Assembly (NCBI GenBank): GCA_047722305.1
Contig: JBDNYM010000042.1
Span: forward strand, 1 to 20,781
Direction: 5' to 3'
Length of the DNA stretch: 20,781 bases
From: JAKVJE01 sp047722305
GTDB taxonomy: Bacteria > Actinomycetota > Actinomycetes > Actinomycetales > Microbacteriaceae
The position numbers and the translations under genes are program-made. Below are positions 13,165 through 19,929 of this stretch, in pieces (within the stretch, counting starts at the first letter, position 1; each line of letters begins with the position of its first letter). The notes under the pieces were generated by a model. The model had not been told where the DNA came from, did no database searches, and saw nothing but the letters and a program-made list of their open reading frames with translations.

Positions 13165-15846
13165 ATGGCCGATCAGCACCCCACCCTCCTGATCATCGAC
13201 GGGCACTCGCTCGCTTTCCGCGCGTTCTTCGCGCTGCCGGCCGAGAGCTTCCGCCTCGAGTCGGGGGTGTACACGAATGCCGTGCACGGGTTCCTGAGCA
13301 TGCTGCTGATGCTGATCGAGCACGAGCAGCCGACCCACCTGGCCGTCGCCTTCGACGTCGGCCGCCGCTCGTTCCGCACCGACGAGTACGCCGAGTACAA
13401 GGGCACCCGCCCGGATACCCCGGAGGAGTTCCGCGGCCAGATCGGCAACCTGCAGGACGTCCTGCGCGCCATGAACGTCGCGGTGCTCACCAAGGACGGC
13501 TTCGAGGGCGACGACCTGCTGGCCACCCTGTCGACGCGGGGGCGCAGCGACGGGGCGAAGGTGCTGGTGGTCAGCGGCGACCGCGACAGCTTCCAGCTCA
13601 TCGACGACCGGGTGACGGTGCTGTACCCGATCCGCGGGGTGTCGCAGCTGAAGCGCTACACGCCGGCCGCACTGGAAGACAAGTACGGCGTCCCACCCGA
13701 GCATTACCCGGATATCGCGGCCCTGGTGGGGGAGACCAGCGACAATCTGCCCGGCGTGCCCGGGGTCGGTCCGAAGACCGCTGCGAAGTGGATCAACCGG
13801 TTCGGGGGCGTCGACGACATCATCGCCCACCGCGACGAGATCGGCGGCAAGGTGGGCGAGTCGCTCGCCGCGCACGTCGACGATGTGCTCCGCAACCGCC
13901 ACCTCAACCGCCTGGTACGGGATGTCCCGCTGGCGGTGACGCTCGATGACCTGCGCATCCGCGCCGTCGACCACCGGGCCGTGGACGACGTGTTCGGCCG
14001 GCTCCAGCTGCGCACCATGCGGTCGCGCGTGCAGAACCTCGACGACCACCTGCGCCGGCGCGCCGAGGCCGACGGCGGGGCACCCGCCGAACCGGCGACG
14101 GCGGCGCCCGAGGTGGTCCAGGAGACGCCCCCCGCGGGAAGGCGGCTGTCCGCGGCCGCCGCGGCCGACTGGCTGGACGCCCGCGCCGGCCAGACCCTCG
14201 GCGTGGTGCTCGAGACCGCCGCCGGCAACCTGGCCGAGCTCGGCGTCGCCGCCCCCGACGACGCCGTGGCGACGGCCTGGGACCCGGACGCCCCCGGCTT
14301 CGAGCGCGTCGCCGCCTGGCTGCGCAGCGACGCCGCCAAGGTGGTCAACGCGTCCAAGGACGCCTGCAAGACGGCCTGGGCGGCCGGCGCCGACTACGCC
14401 GGACTGGTCGGCGACCCGCTGCTGTCGTGGTTCCTGGTCGACTCGGCCCGCAGCGACTACTCGCTGGCTGCCGCCGAGCCGCAGTTCTTCGCCGCGGACT
14501 TCCCGCATCCCGACCCCGACGACCTCCTGGCCGCAGACACCCCGCCCGCCTCCGCCTTGCAGGCCTGGCAGGCGCTGATGCTCGACCGTCTGCTGCAGGG
14601 CATCCTGGCCGCCCGCGGCGGGCTCGGCGTGCTCACCGACATCGAGCTGCCGTTGAGCCGCGTGCTGGCCCGGATGGAGACCGCCGGGATCGCGGTCGAC
14701 GCCGGTCAGCTGGCCGAGCTGGACGACACCCTGCAGGACCGGGCACGCGACATCGCCTCGGAGGCGTTCAAGACCATCGGCCACGAGGTCAACCTCGCCT
14801 CGCCCAAGCAGCTGCAGACGGTCCTGTTCGACGAGCTGCACATGCCGAGGACCCGCGCCACCAAGACCGGCTACTCCACCAACGCCGCCGCGTTGGAGAG
14901 CCTGTACGCGCGCACCGAGCACCCGTTCCTGGAGCATCTGCTCGCCCACCGCGACGCCACCAAGCTCGACCAGATGGTGGTGACGCTCATCCGCTCGATC
15001 GCCGCCGACGGCCGCATCCACACCACCTACCTGCAGACGGGGGCGGCCACCGGGCGCCTCAGCTCGCTCGACCCCAACCTGCAGAACATCCCGGTGCGCA
15101 GCGAGGAGGGTCGCCACATCCGCGACGCCTTCGTGGTGGGCGAGGGGTTCGAGTCGCTGGTCAGCGCCGACTACTCGCAGATCGAGATGCGCATCATGGC
15201 GCACCTGTCTGGCGACGAGGGCCTGATCGAGGCGTTCCGCAGCGGGGAGGACCTGCACCGCTACGTCGGTTCCAAAGTGTTCGGCGTGACCCCGGCGGAG
15301 GTGACCCCCGAGATGCGCTCGAAGGTGAAGGCGATGAGCTACGGCCTGGTGTACGGGCTGAGCGCGTTCGGCCTGTCCCGGCAGCTGCGCATCAGCCGCG
15401 ATGAGGCCAAGTCGCTGATGTCGGGCTACTTCCAGCGCTTCGGCGGGGTGCGCGACTACCTGCGCAACGTGGTCGAGCAGGCGCGGGTGGACGGCTACAC
15501 GCAGACGATCTACGGACGGCGCCGTCCGTTCCCCGACCTCGCCTCGAGCAACCGGGTGCTGCGCGACAACGCCGAGCGGGCCGCCCTCAACGCGCCCATC
15601 CAGGGCTCGGCGGCCGACATCATGAAGCTCGCCATGCTGCGGGTCGAGCGCGCCCTTCAGGAGGCGGGCCTGCGGTCGCGCACCCTGCTGCAGGTGCACG
15701 ACGAGCTCATCCTCGAGGTAGCGCCGGGAGAGCTGGATGCGGTGCAGCGGCTGGTGACCGACGCCATGGGCGACGCGGCCGAGCTGTCCGTCCCCCTCGA
15801 CGTCCACATCGGAGTGGGCCCCACCTGGGCGAAGGCGGCGCACTGA
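13165..15846 (+). CDS. polA: DNA polymerase I
   Basis: This 893-aa polymerase fills gaps in repair and removes Okazaki primers. The N-terminal 5' nuclease domain (about 1-300) shows LLIIDGHSLAFRAFFALP, GDRDSFQLI and the helix-hairpin-helix GVPGVGPKTAAKWI. The middle domain (about 320-500) lacks the DxE exonuclease motif: the corresponding strand reads LGVVLETAAG, so proofreading is probably absent, as in other actinobacterial Pol I. The polymerase domain has motif A SADYSQIEMR (D669), motif B with R718, K722 and Y726, and motif C QVHDELILEV (D846). Tyr at 726 is the position that is Phe in Taq (F667) and Tyr in mycobacterial Pol I, a change linked to easier dideoxynucleotide incorporation. 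The gene is translationally coupled to thiL. Confidence 0.98.
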   Translation: MADQHPTLLIIDGHSLAFRAFFALPAESFRLESGVYTNAVHGFLSMLLMLIEHEQPTHLAVAFDVGRRSFRTDEYAEYKGTRPDTPEEFRGQIGNLQDVLRAMNVAVLTKDGFEGDDLLATLSTRGRSDGAKVLVVSGDRDSFQLIDDRVTVLYPIRGVSQLKRYTPAALEDKYGVPPEHYPDIAALVGETSDNLPGVPGVGPKTAAKWINRFGGVDDIIAHRDEIGGKVGESLAAHVDDVLRNRHLNRLVRDVPLAVTLDDLRIRAVDHRAVDDVFGRLQLRTMRSRVQNLDDHLRRRAEADGGAPAEPATAAPEVVQETPPAGRRLSAAAAADWLDARAGQTLGVVLETAAGNLAELGVAAPDDAVATAWDPDAPGFERVAAWLRSDAAKVVNASKDACKTAWAAGADYAGLVGDPLLSWFLVDSARSDYSLAAAEPQFFAADFPHPDPDDLLAADTPPASALQAWQALMLDRLLQGILAARGGLGVLTDIELPLSRVLARMETAGIAVDAGQLAELDDTLQDRARDIASEAFKTIGHEVNLASPKQLQTVLFDELHMPRTRATKTGYSTNAAALESLYARTEHPFLEHLLAHRDATKLDQMVVTLIRSIAADGRIHTTYLQTGAATGRLSSLDPNLQNIPVRSEEGRHIRDAFVVGEGFESLVSADYSQIEMRIMAHLSGDEGLIEAFRSGEDLHRYVGSKVFGVTPAEVTPEMRSKVKAMSYGLVYGLSAFGLSRQLRISRDEAKSLMSGYFQRFGGVRDYLRNVVEQARVDGYTQTIYGRRRPFPDLASSNRVLRDNAERAALNAPIQGSAADIMKLAMLRVERALQEAGLRSRTLLQVHDELILEVAPGELDAVQRLVTDAMGDAAELSVPLDVHIGVGPTWAKAAH

Positions 15847-16874
15847 TGCGGGTCAGCCTGGACGCCGAACTCGGCACGATCGGGGAGAACGCCGTCATCT
15901 CGGCCCTGTGGAGCCGCTTTCCGACCGCCGACGGCGAGCTGCCGAACAACGACTGCGCCATCGTCGGCCCCGAGGCGGACCTCGACACGCTCACCACGGT
16001 GGACATGCAGCTGGAGGATCAGGACTTCCTCATGCGCTACTCCACCCCGTACGACGTGGGCTGGAAGTCGGCGGCCATGAACCTGTCCGATATCGGCGCC
16101 TGCGGCGGCACGCCCACCAGCCTGTACATCGCCCTCGCGATGCCCCGGCACCGCACCGTGCGCGACCTCGTCACGTTCGCCGACGGGGTCCGCGCGGCCT
16201 GCGCGGCCTGCGCCCCCGGCACGGTGGTGCGCGGCGGCGACATGTCCGACGCCGAGCGCATCGTGGTCTCCATCACGGCGGTGGGGACGGTGCCCAGCGG
16301 CCGGGCGGTGCCGCGCGACGGCGCCCGCCCCGGCGACCAGATCTGCTACGCGGGACGGCTCGGCCAGGCTCGGGCCGGCATCACCGCGATGCTGCAGGAC
16401 GCCACCGACCAGGCCACCCCGGAGGCCCTGGAGGCGCAGCTGCGGCCCCGCCCGCCGGTGCCGCTCGGAGCGCGGGCCCGCGAGCTGGGGGTGCACGCCA
16501 TGCTCGACGTGTCCGACGGGCTGGCCATCGACGGCGAGCGGATGGCGTCCGCATCCGGCATCACGATCGACTACGACTCGGCCGCCCTGGCGCCGATGGC
16601 GGCCGAACTGGGCTGGGCGCGCCACGCGCTGGGCGCGGACCCGTGGGCGCTGGTCATGGCCGGGGGAGAGGACTACGGACTCCTGGCCGCGTTCCCGCCG
16701 GACACGGCGGTCCCGGACGAATTCCTGCGGGTCGGCACCGCCCTGCCCGCAGGCGAACATCGCGTCCTCCTGGCCGGCGAGCCGTCACGCTACCGCGGCT
16801 GGGACCACTACGCCGACTCCGGGCAGGACCCGCAGCCCGCGGACCGCCCCCGGCATCGGCATTCTGCCGCCTGA
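15846..16874 (+). CDS. thiL: ThiL-like thiamine-monophosphate kinase (divergent)
   Basis: This AIR-synthase-fold (PurM/ThiL) protein of 342 aa would phosphorylate thiamine monophosphate to the cofactor. Family marks are STPYDVGWKSAAMNLSDIGA (from residue 66), RGGDMSD (129-135), DVSDGLAID (221-229) and GGEDYGLLAAFP (from 273). The early metal/nucleotide motif, normally GDDAA, reads NNDCA (34-38), and the next motif is TTVDMQLEDQDF instead of a TTDMLVEGxHF form. The first metal-binding aspartate is therefore Asn. Either this is a drifted but working ThiL, or a related kinase or ATPase. Its ATG shares one base with the polA stop (TGATG), so it is read from the polA transcript. A thiL between polA and rpsA departs from mycobacterial order. 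Confidence 0.75.
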   Translation: MRVSLDAELGTIGENAVISALWSRFPTADGELPNNDCAIVGPEADLDTLTTVDMQLEDQDFLMRYSTPYDVGWKSAAMNLSDIGACGGTPTSLYIALAMPRHRTVRDLVTFADGVRAACAACAPGTVVRGGDMSDAERIVVSITAVGTVPSGRAVPRDGARPGDQICYAGRLGQARAGITAMLQDATDQATPEALEAQLRPRPPVPLGARARELGVHAMLDVSDGLAIDGERMASASGITIDYDSAALAPMAAELGWARHALGADPWALVMAGGEDYGLLAAFPPDTAVPDEFLRVGTALPAGEHRVLLAGEPSRYRGWDHYADSGQDPQPADRPRHRHSAA

Positions 16875-16904
16875 CTCTGCCGCCGAACACGGGCGCGGCG
16901 GGCT

Positions 16905-16933
16905 TTGCCGAACCTGGGAACGGCGAGTACTCT
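16905..16933 (+). promoter_or_regulatory. Promoter of rpsA
   Basis: TTGCCG (16905-16910) and TACTCT (16928-16933) are separated by exactly 17 bases, the best-spaced -35/-10 pair in the window. Transcription would start near 16940, giving a leader of about 105 bases before the rpsA ATG. Confidence 0.7.
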
Positions 16934-17043
16934 TGGTAACGGTGTCCTGCGCACGTTCCGGGCACCATCCCATCGAAATTCGCCTGGGCCCGCGTGCGCC
17001 GGTTCAAGCACGATCACAACATCCCCCTGGAGTACATCCCCTA

Positions 17044-18507
17044 ATGTCACCAACTGTCGACCAAGCATCCCCGAAGCAGGTAGCCGTCAACGATATCGGC
17101 TCCGAAGCAGACTTCCTGGAAGCGGTCGAGAAAACCATCAAGTTCTTCAACGACGGCGACCTGCTCACCGGCACCGTCGTCAAGGTCGATCGCGACGAGG
17201 TCCTCGTCGACGTCGGCTACAAGACCGAGGGCGTCATCCCCTCGCGCGAGCTCTCCATCAAGAAGGATGTCGACCCCGACGATGTCGTCAAGGTCGGTGA
17301 CTCCATCGAGGCCCTCGTCCTGCAGAAAGAGGACAAAGAGGGCCGCCTCATCCTGTCGAAGAAGCGCGCCCAGTACGAGCGCGCCTGGGGCGATGTCGAG
17401 CGCATCAAGGAAGAGGACGGGGTCGTCAAGGGCACCGTCATCGAGGTCGTCAAGGGCGGCCTGATCGTCGACATCGGCCTGCGCGGCTTCCTGCCCGCCT
17501 CGCTGATCGAGCTGCGCCGCGTGCGCGATCTGACCCCGTACCTGGGCCGCGAGATCGAGGCGAAGATCCTGGAGCTCGACAAGAACCGCAACAACGTGGT
17601 GCTGTCCCGCCGGGCGCTGCTCGAGCAGACCCAGTCCGAGACCCGCAGCTCGTTCCTGCACGAGCTCGCCCCCGGGCAGATCCGCAAGGGCGTCGTCTCG
17701 TCGATCGTCAACTTCGGCGCGTTCGTCGACCTGGGCGGGGTGGACGGCCTGGTGCACGTCTCCGAGCTGTCCTGGAAGCACATCGAGCGTCCGGACGAGG
17801 TCGTCAAGGTCGGCCAGGAGGTCACCGTCGAGGTGCTCTCCGTCGAGCTCGACCGGGAGCGCGTCTCCCTGTCGCTCAAGGCGACGCAGGAAGACCCCTG
17901 GAAGGTGTTCGCCCGCACGCACGCGATCGGCCAGATCGTGCGCGGCAAGGTCACCAAGCTGGTTCCGTTCGGCGCGTTCGTGCGCGTCGCGGACGGCATC
18001 GAGGGCCTGGTGCACATCTCCGAGCTGTCCAACCGGCACATCGACCTCGCCGAGCAGGTCGTCGCCGTCAACGAGGAGCTCTTCGTCAAGATCATCGACA
18101 TCGACCTCGACCGGCGGCGCATCTCGCTGTCGCTCAAGCAGGCCGACGAGACGGTCGACCCGAACGGCACCGACTTCGACCCGGCCATCTACGGCATGGT
18201 CACCGAGTACGACGAGAACGGCAACTACAAGTACCCCGAGGGCTTCGACCCCGAGACCAACGAGTGGAAGCCGGGCTTCGAAGAGGCTCGCGACAAGTGG
18301 GAGAAGGAGTACGCGGCTGCGCAGGCGCTGTGGGAGGCCCACAAGGTGCAGGCCAAGCACAACCTCGAGCGCGAGGCCGAAGCGGCCGCCGAGTCCACCG
18401 TCGGTGGCTCATACCACGGCAGCAACGACTCCGGCTCGCAGCACGAGGGTACGCTGGCCGACGATGCGTCCCTGGCCGCTCTGAAGGAGCAGCTGGAGCA
18501 CAAGTAG
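17044..18507 (+). CDS. rpsA: 30S ribosomal protein S1
   Basis: This RNA-binding ribosomal protein helps the 30S subunit engage mRNA. The 487-aa protein, similar in length to mycobacterial RpsA, has four S1/OB domains at about 37-107, 125-190, 211-280 and 297-366. The third and fourth carry the strongly conserved FGAFV and GLVHxSELS signatures (VNFGAFVDLGGVDGLVHVSE and PFGAFVRVADGIEGLVHISE). The first two are more divergent, as usual. The C-terminal 120 residues are charged and low in complexity, without further S1 domains. The ATG at 17044 is 11 bases after GGAG (17029-17032), a rather long spacing, which may relate to S1 control of its own mRNA. It has its own promoter and a UUCG-loop terminator. 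Confidence 0.98.
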   Translation: MSPTVDQASPKQVAVNDIGSEADFLEAVEKTIKFFNDGDLLTGTVVKVDRDEVLVDVGYKTEGVIPSRELSIKKDVDPDDVVKVGDSIEALVLQKEDKEGRLILSKKRAQYERAWGDVERIKEEDGVVKGTVIEVVKGGLIVDIGLRGFLPASLIELRRVRDLTPYLGREIEAKILELDKNRNNVVLSRRALLEQTQSETRSSFLHELAPGQIRKGVVSSIVNFGAFVDLGGVDGLVHVSELSWKHIERPDEVVKVGQEVTVEVLSVELDRERVSLSLKATQEDPWKVFARTHAIGQIVRGKVTKLVPFGAFVRVADGIEGLVHISELSNRHIDLAEQVVAVNEELFVKIIDIDLDRRRISLSLKQADETVDPNGTDFDPAIYGMVTEYDENGNYKYPEGFDPETNEWKPGFEEARDKWEKEYAAAQALWEAHKVQAKHNLEREAEAAAESTVGGSYHGSNDSGSQHEGTLADDASLAALKEQLEHK

Positions 18508-18538
18508 GCTGCACGCAGGTACACGCAGTTCGACCGAG

Positions 18539-18568
18539 GGGGTCGGGACGGTTCGCCGTTCCGGCCCC
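18539..18568 (+). terminator. UUCG-loop terminator after rpsA
   Basis: GGGGTCGGGACGG (18539-18551) pairs with CCGTTCCGGCCCC (18556-18568) over 13 positions, two of them G-U, capped by TTCG. It starts 31 bases after the rpsA stop. A short TT follows, with no long T-run. Confidence 0.8.
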
Positions 18569-18627
18569 TTCGCCGTATCCGGACGGGCCGGGGCAGGCGG
18601 CTGGGAGCGCGTATCTGAGGGGGTCCG

Positions 18628-18633
18628 TAGACT
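18628..18633 (+). promoter_or_regulatory. -10 hexamer (TAGACT) for leaderless coaE
   Basis: TAGACT is followed by exactly seven bases and then ATG at 18641. A GGAG (18635-18638) sits only two bases before the ATG, too close to act as a ribosome site, so a leaderless message is likelier. Confidence 0.55.
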
Positions 18634-18640
18634 GGAGCGC

Positions 18641-19273
18641 ATGACGGTGATCGTGGGACTGACCGGGGGCATCGGGGCGGGAAAGTCGACGGTGGCCGCG
18701 GTCTGGCGCGGCCTGGGGGCAACGGTGGTGGATGCCGACCAGCTGTCCCGAGAGGTCGTCGAGCCGGGCACGCCGGCCCTGGCCGAGGTGGCGGCGGCGT
18801 TCGGGCCGCAGGTCTTGCGCGAGGACGGCTCGCTCGATCGGGCGCGCCTCGGCCGCCTGGTCTTCGCCGACCCGGCACGACGGGCCCGGCTGGAGGGCAT
18901 CATCCACCCGGCGGTGCAGCGGGAGGCGCGCGCCCGCCTGGCTGCGGCGCCCGGGCCGGTGGCCGTCTACGACGTCCCGCTGCTCGTGGAGGCCGTGCGC
19001 GACTTCCCCTTCGACGCCATCGTGGTGGTCTCCGCCCCCGCAGAGGTCCGCCAGCAGCGACTGGTGGAGCTGCGGGGGATGGACCCGGGGGAGGCCCGCG
19101 CCCGCATCGCCTCGCAGGCCACCGAGGCCGAGCGCCTCGCTCTGGCCGACTACGTCATCGACGCGTCCGGCACCGTCGCCGACACCGAGCGCCAGGCCCG
19201 CGACCTCTGGCCGACGCTCACGGCTCAGGCCGCGGCGAATGACGACGCACCGGCCCCGGGCGAGCGTCGATAG
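18641..19273 (+). CDS. coaE: Dephospho-CoA kinase
   Basis: This cytoplasmic kinase adds the 3'-phosphate to dephospho-CoA, the last step of coenzyme A synthesis. The 210-aa protein has the P-loop GLTGGIGAGKST (G9 to T17), the substrate motif VVDADQLSREVVEPG, then VFADPARRARLEGIIHPAV and the lid region VVVSAPAEVRQQRLVELRGMD. The length fits bacterial CoaE of about 200 aa; fused C-terminal domains seen in mycobacterial CoaE are absent. The start follows the leaderless -10 box. The position after rpsA is the conserved actinobacterial order. The regulator gene follows after 43 bases and may be partly cotranscribed. Confidence 0.96.
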   Translation: MTVIVGLTGGIGAGKSTVAAVWRGLGATVVDADQLSREVVEPGTPALAEVAAAFGPQVLREDGSLDRARLGRLVFADPARRARLEGIIHPAVQREARARLAAAPGPVAVYDVPLLVEAVRDFPFDAIVVVSAPAEVRQQRLVELRGMDPGEARARIASQATEAERLALADYVIDASGTVADTERQARDLWPTLTAQAAANDDAPAPGERR

Positions 19274-19316
19274 AATCGAGGTCGAGCCGCCCTCGACGGC
19301 GGCGGATGGAGGGGCG

Positions 19317-19892
19317 ATGGCCGCGTCGGAGGGCGAGCGCCGCCGCGCGGAGCTTCTGCGTCGGCTGCAGCAGGCTCCGGCCCCTATCACCGGCGATCGG
19401 CTGGCGCACGCCTGCGGAGTGAGTCGGCAGGCGATCGCCCGTGATGTGGCCGTACTGCGCGCCGCGGGACATCCCATCGCGGCCACCCGCCGCGGCTATA
19501 CGCTGGCCGGCGACGGGCGCGCGCGCCGCGTGCTGAAGGTGCGCCACCGTCGCGATCAGCTGTCCGTGGAGCTGCACGCGATCGTCGACCGCGGGGGCTG
19601 GGTCGAGGATGTCTCGGTCAATCACCGGGTGTACGGGCGCATGACCGGACGGCTCGACATCCGCAGCCGACTCGACATCGACCGGTTTCTCGCCGACTTG
19701 GAGTCGGGGCGCTCCATGCCGCTCATGGAGGTCACCGGCGGCTATCACTTCCATACCGTCAGCGCGATCGATGAGCAGACCCTCGCCGAGATCGAGCGGG
19801 CGCTGTCCGGGCTGGGATTCCTGGCCCCCCGGCTCCCGTACGAGGTGGATCCGGCCGACGCGACCCGATCGACACGCCCGGACCAACTGTAA
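19317..19892 (+). CDS. niaR: 3H-domain niacin-responsive repressor (NiaR-type)
   Basis: This 191-aa regulator has an N-terminal HTH_11 winged helix at about 10-65 (RAELLRRLQQAPAPITGDRL, then CGVSRQAIARDVAVLRAAGH) and a C-terminal 3H domain at about 72-170, named for conserved histidines. Candidate ligand or metal residues are H77, H87 (ELHAIVD), H103 (NHRVYG), H144 and H146 (GGYHFHTV). NiaR proteins of this architecture repress NAD-precursor genes when nicotinic acid or nicotinamide is plentiful. The next gene is a NiaP-like niacin transporter, which strongly supports the role. GGAGGGG at 19308-19314 precedes the ATG closely. The stop codon overlaps a 14-bp palindrome, probably its operator. 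The assignment rests on architecture and neighbour. Confidence 0.85.
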   Translation: MAASEGERRRAELLRRLQQAPAPITGDRLAHACGVSRQAIARDVAVLRAAGHPIAATRRGYTLAGDGRARRVLKVRHRRDQLSVELHAIVDRGGWVEDVSVNHRVYGRMTGRLDIRSRLDIDRFLADLESGRSMPLMEVTGGYHFHTVSAIDEQTLAEIERALSGLGFLAPRLPYEVDPADATRSTRPDQL

Positions 19893-19905
19893 TTACATAT
19901 GTAAT
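19892..19905. promoter_or_regulatory. 14-bp palindrome, predicted NiaR operator
   Basis: ATTACATATGTAAT is a perfect palindrome, with GT and AC continuing the symmetry outside one mismatched pair. It overlaps the last base of the niaR stop codon and ends 11 bases before the predicted -10 (TATCGT 19917-19922) of the transporter gene, roughly over its -35 region. It is the most AT-rich short stretch in this part of the window. Binding here would block transporter transcription. Confidence 0.6.
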
Positions 19906-19916
19906 GACCGTCGGCG

Positions 19917-19922
19917 TATCGT
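19917..19922 (+). promoter_or_regulatory. -10 hexamer (TATCGT) for leaderless niaP
   Basis: TATCGT is followed by exactly seven bases and then ATG at 19930. No ribosome site is present. The predicted operator lies immediately upstream. Confidence 0.55.
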
Positions 19923-19929
19923 GTCGCCC

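Noticed and set aside
13027..15843. 938-residue open frame antisense to polA
   Set aside because: It covers the whole of an unmistakable polA, has no recognisable motif and shows the same antisense composition as other shadows.
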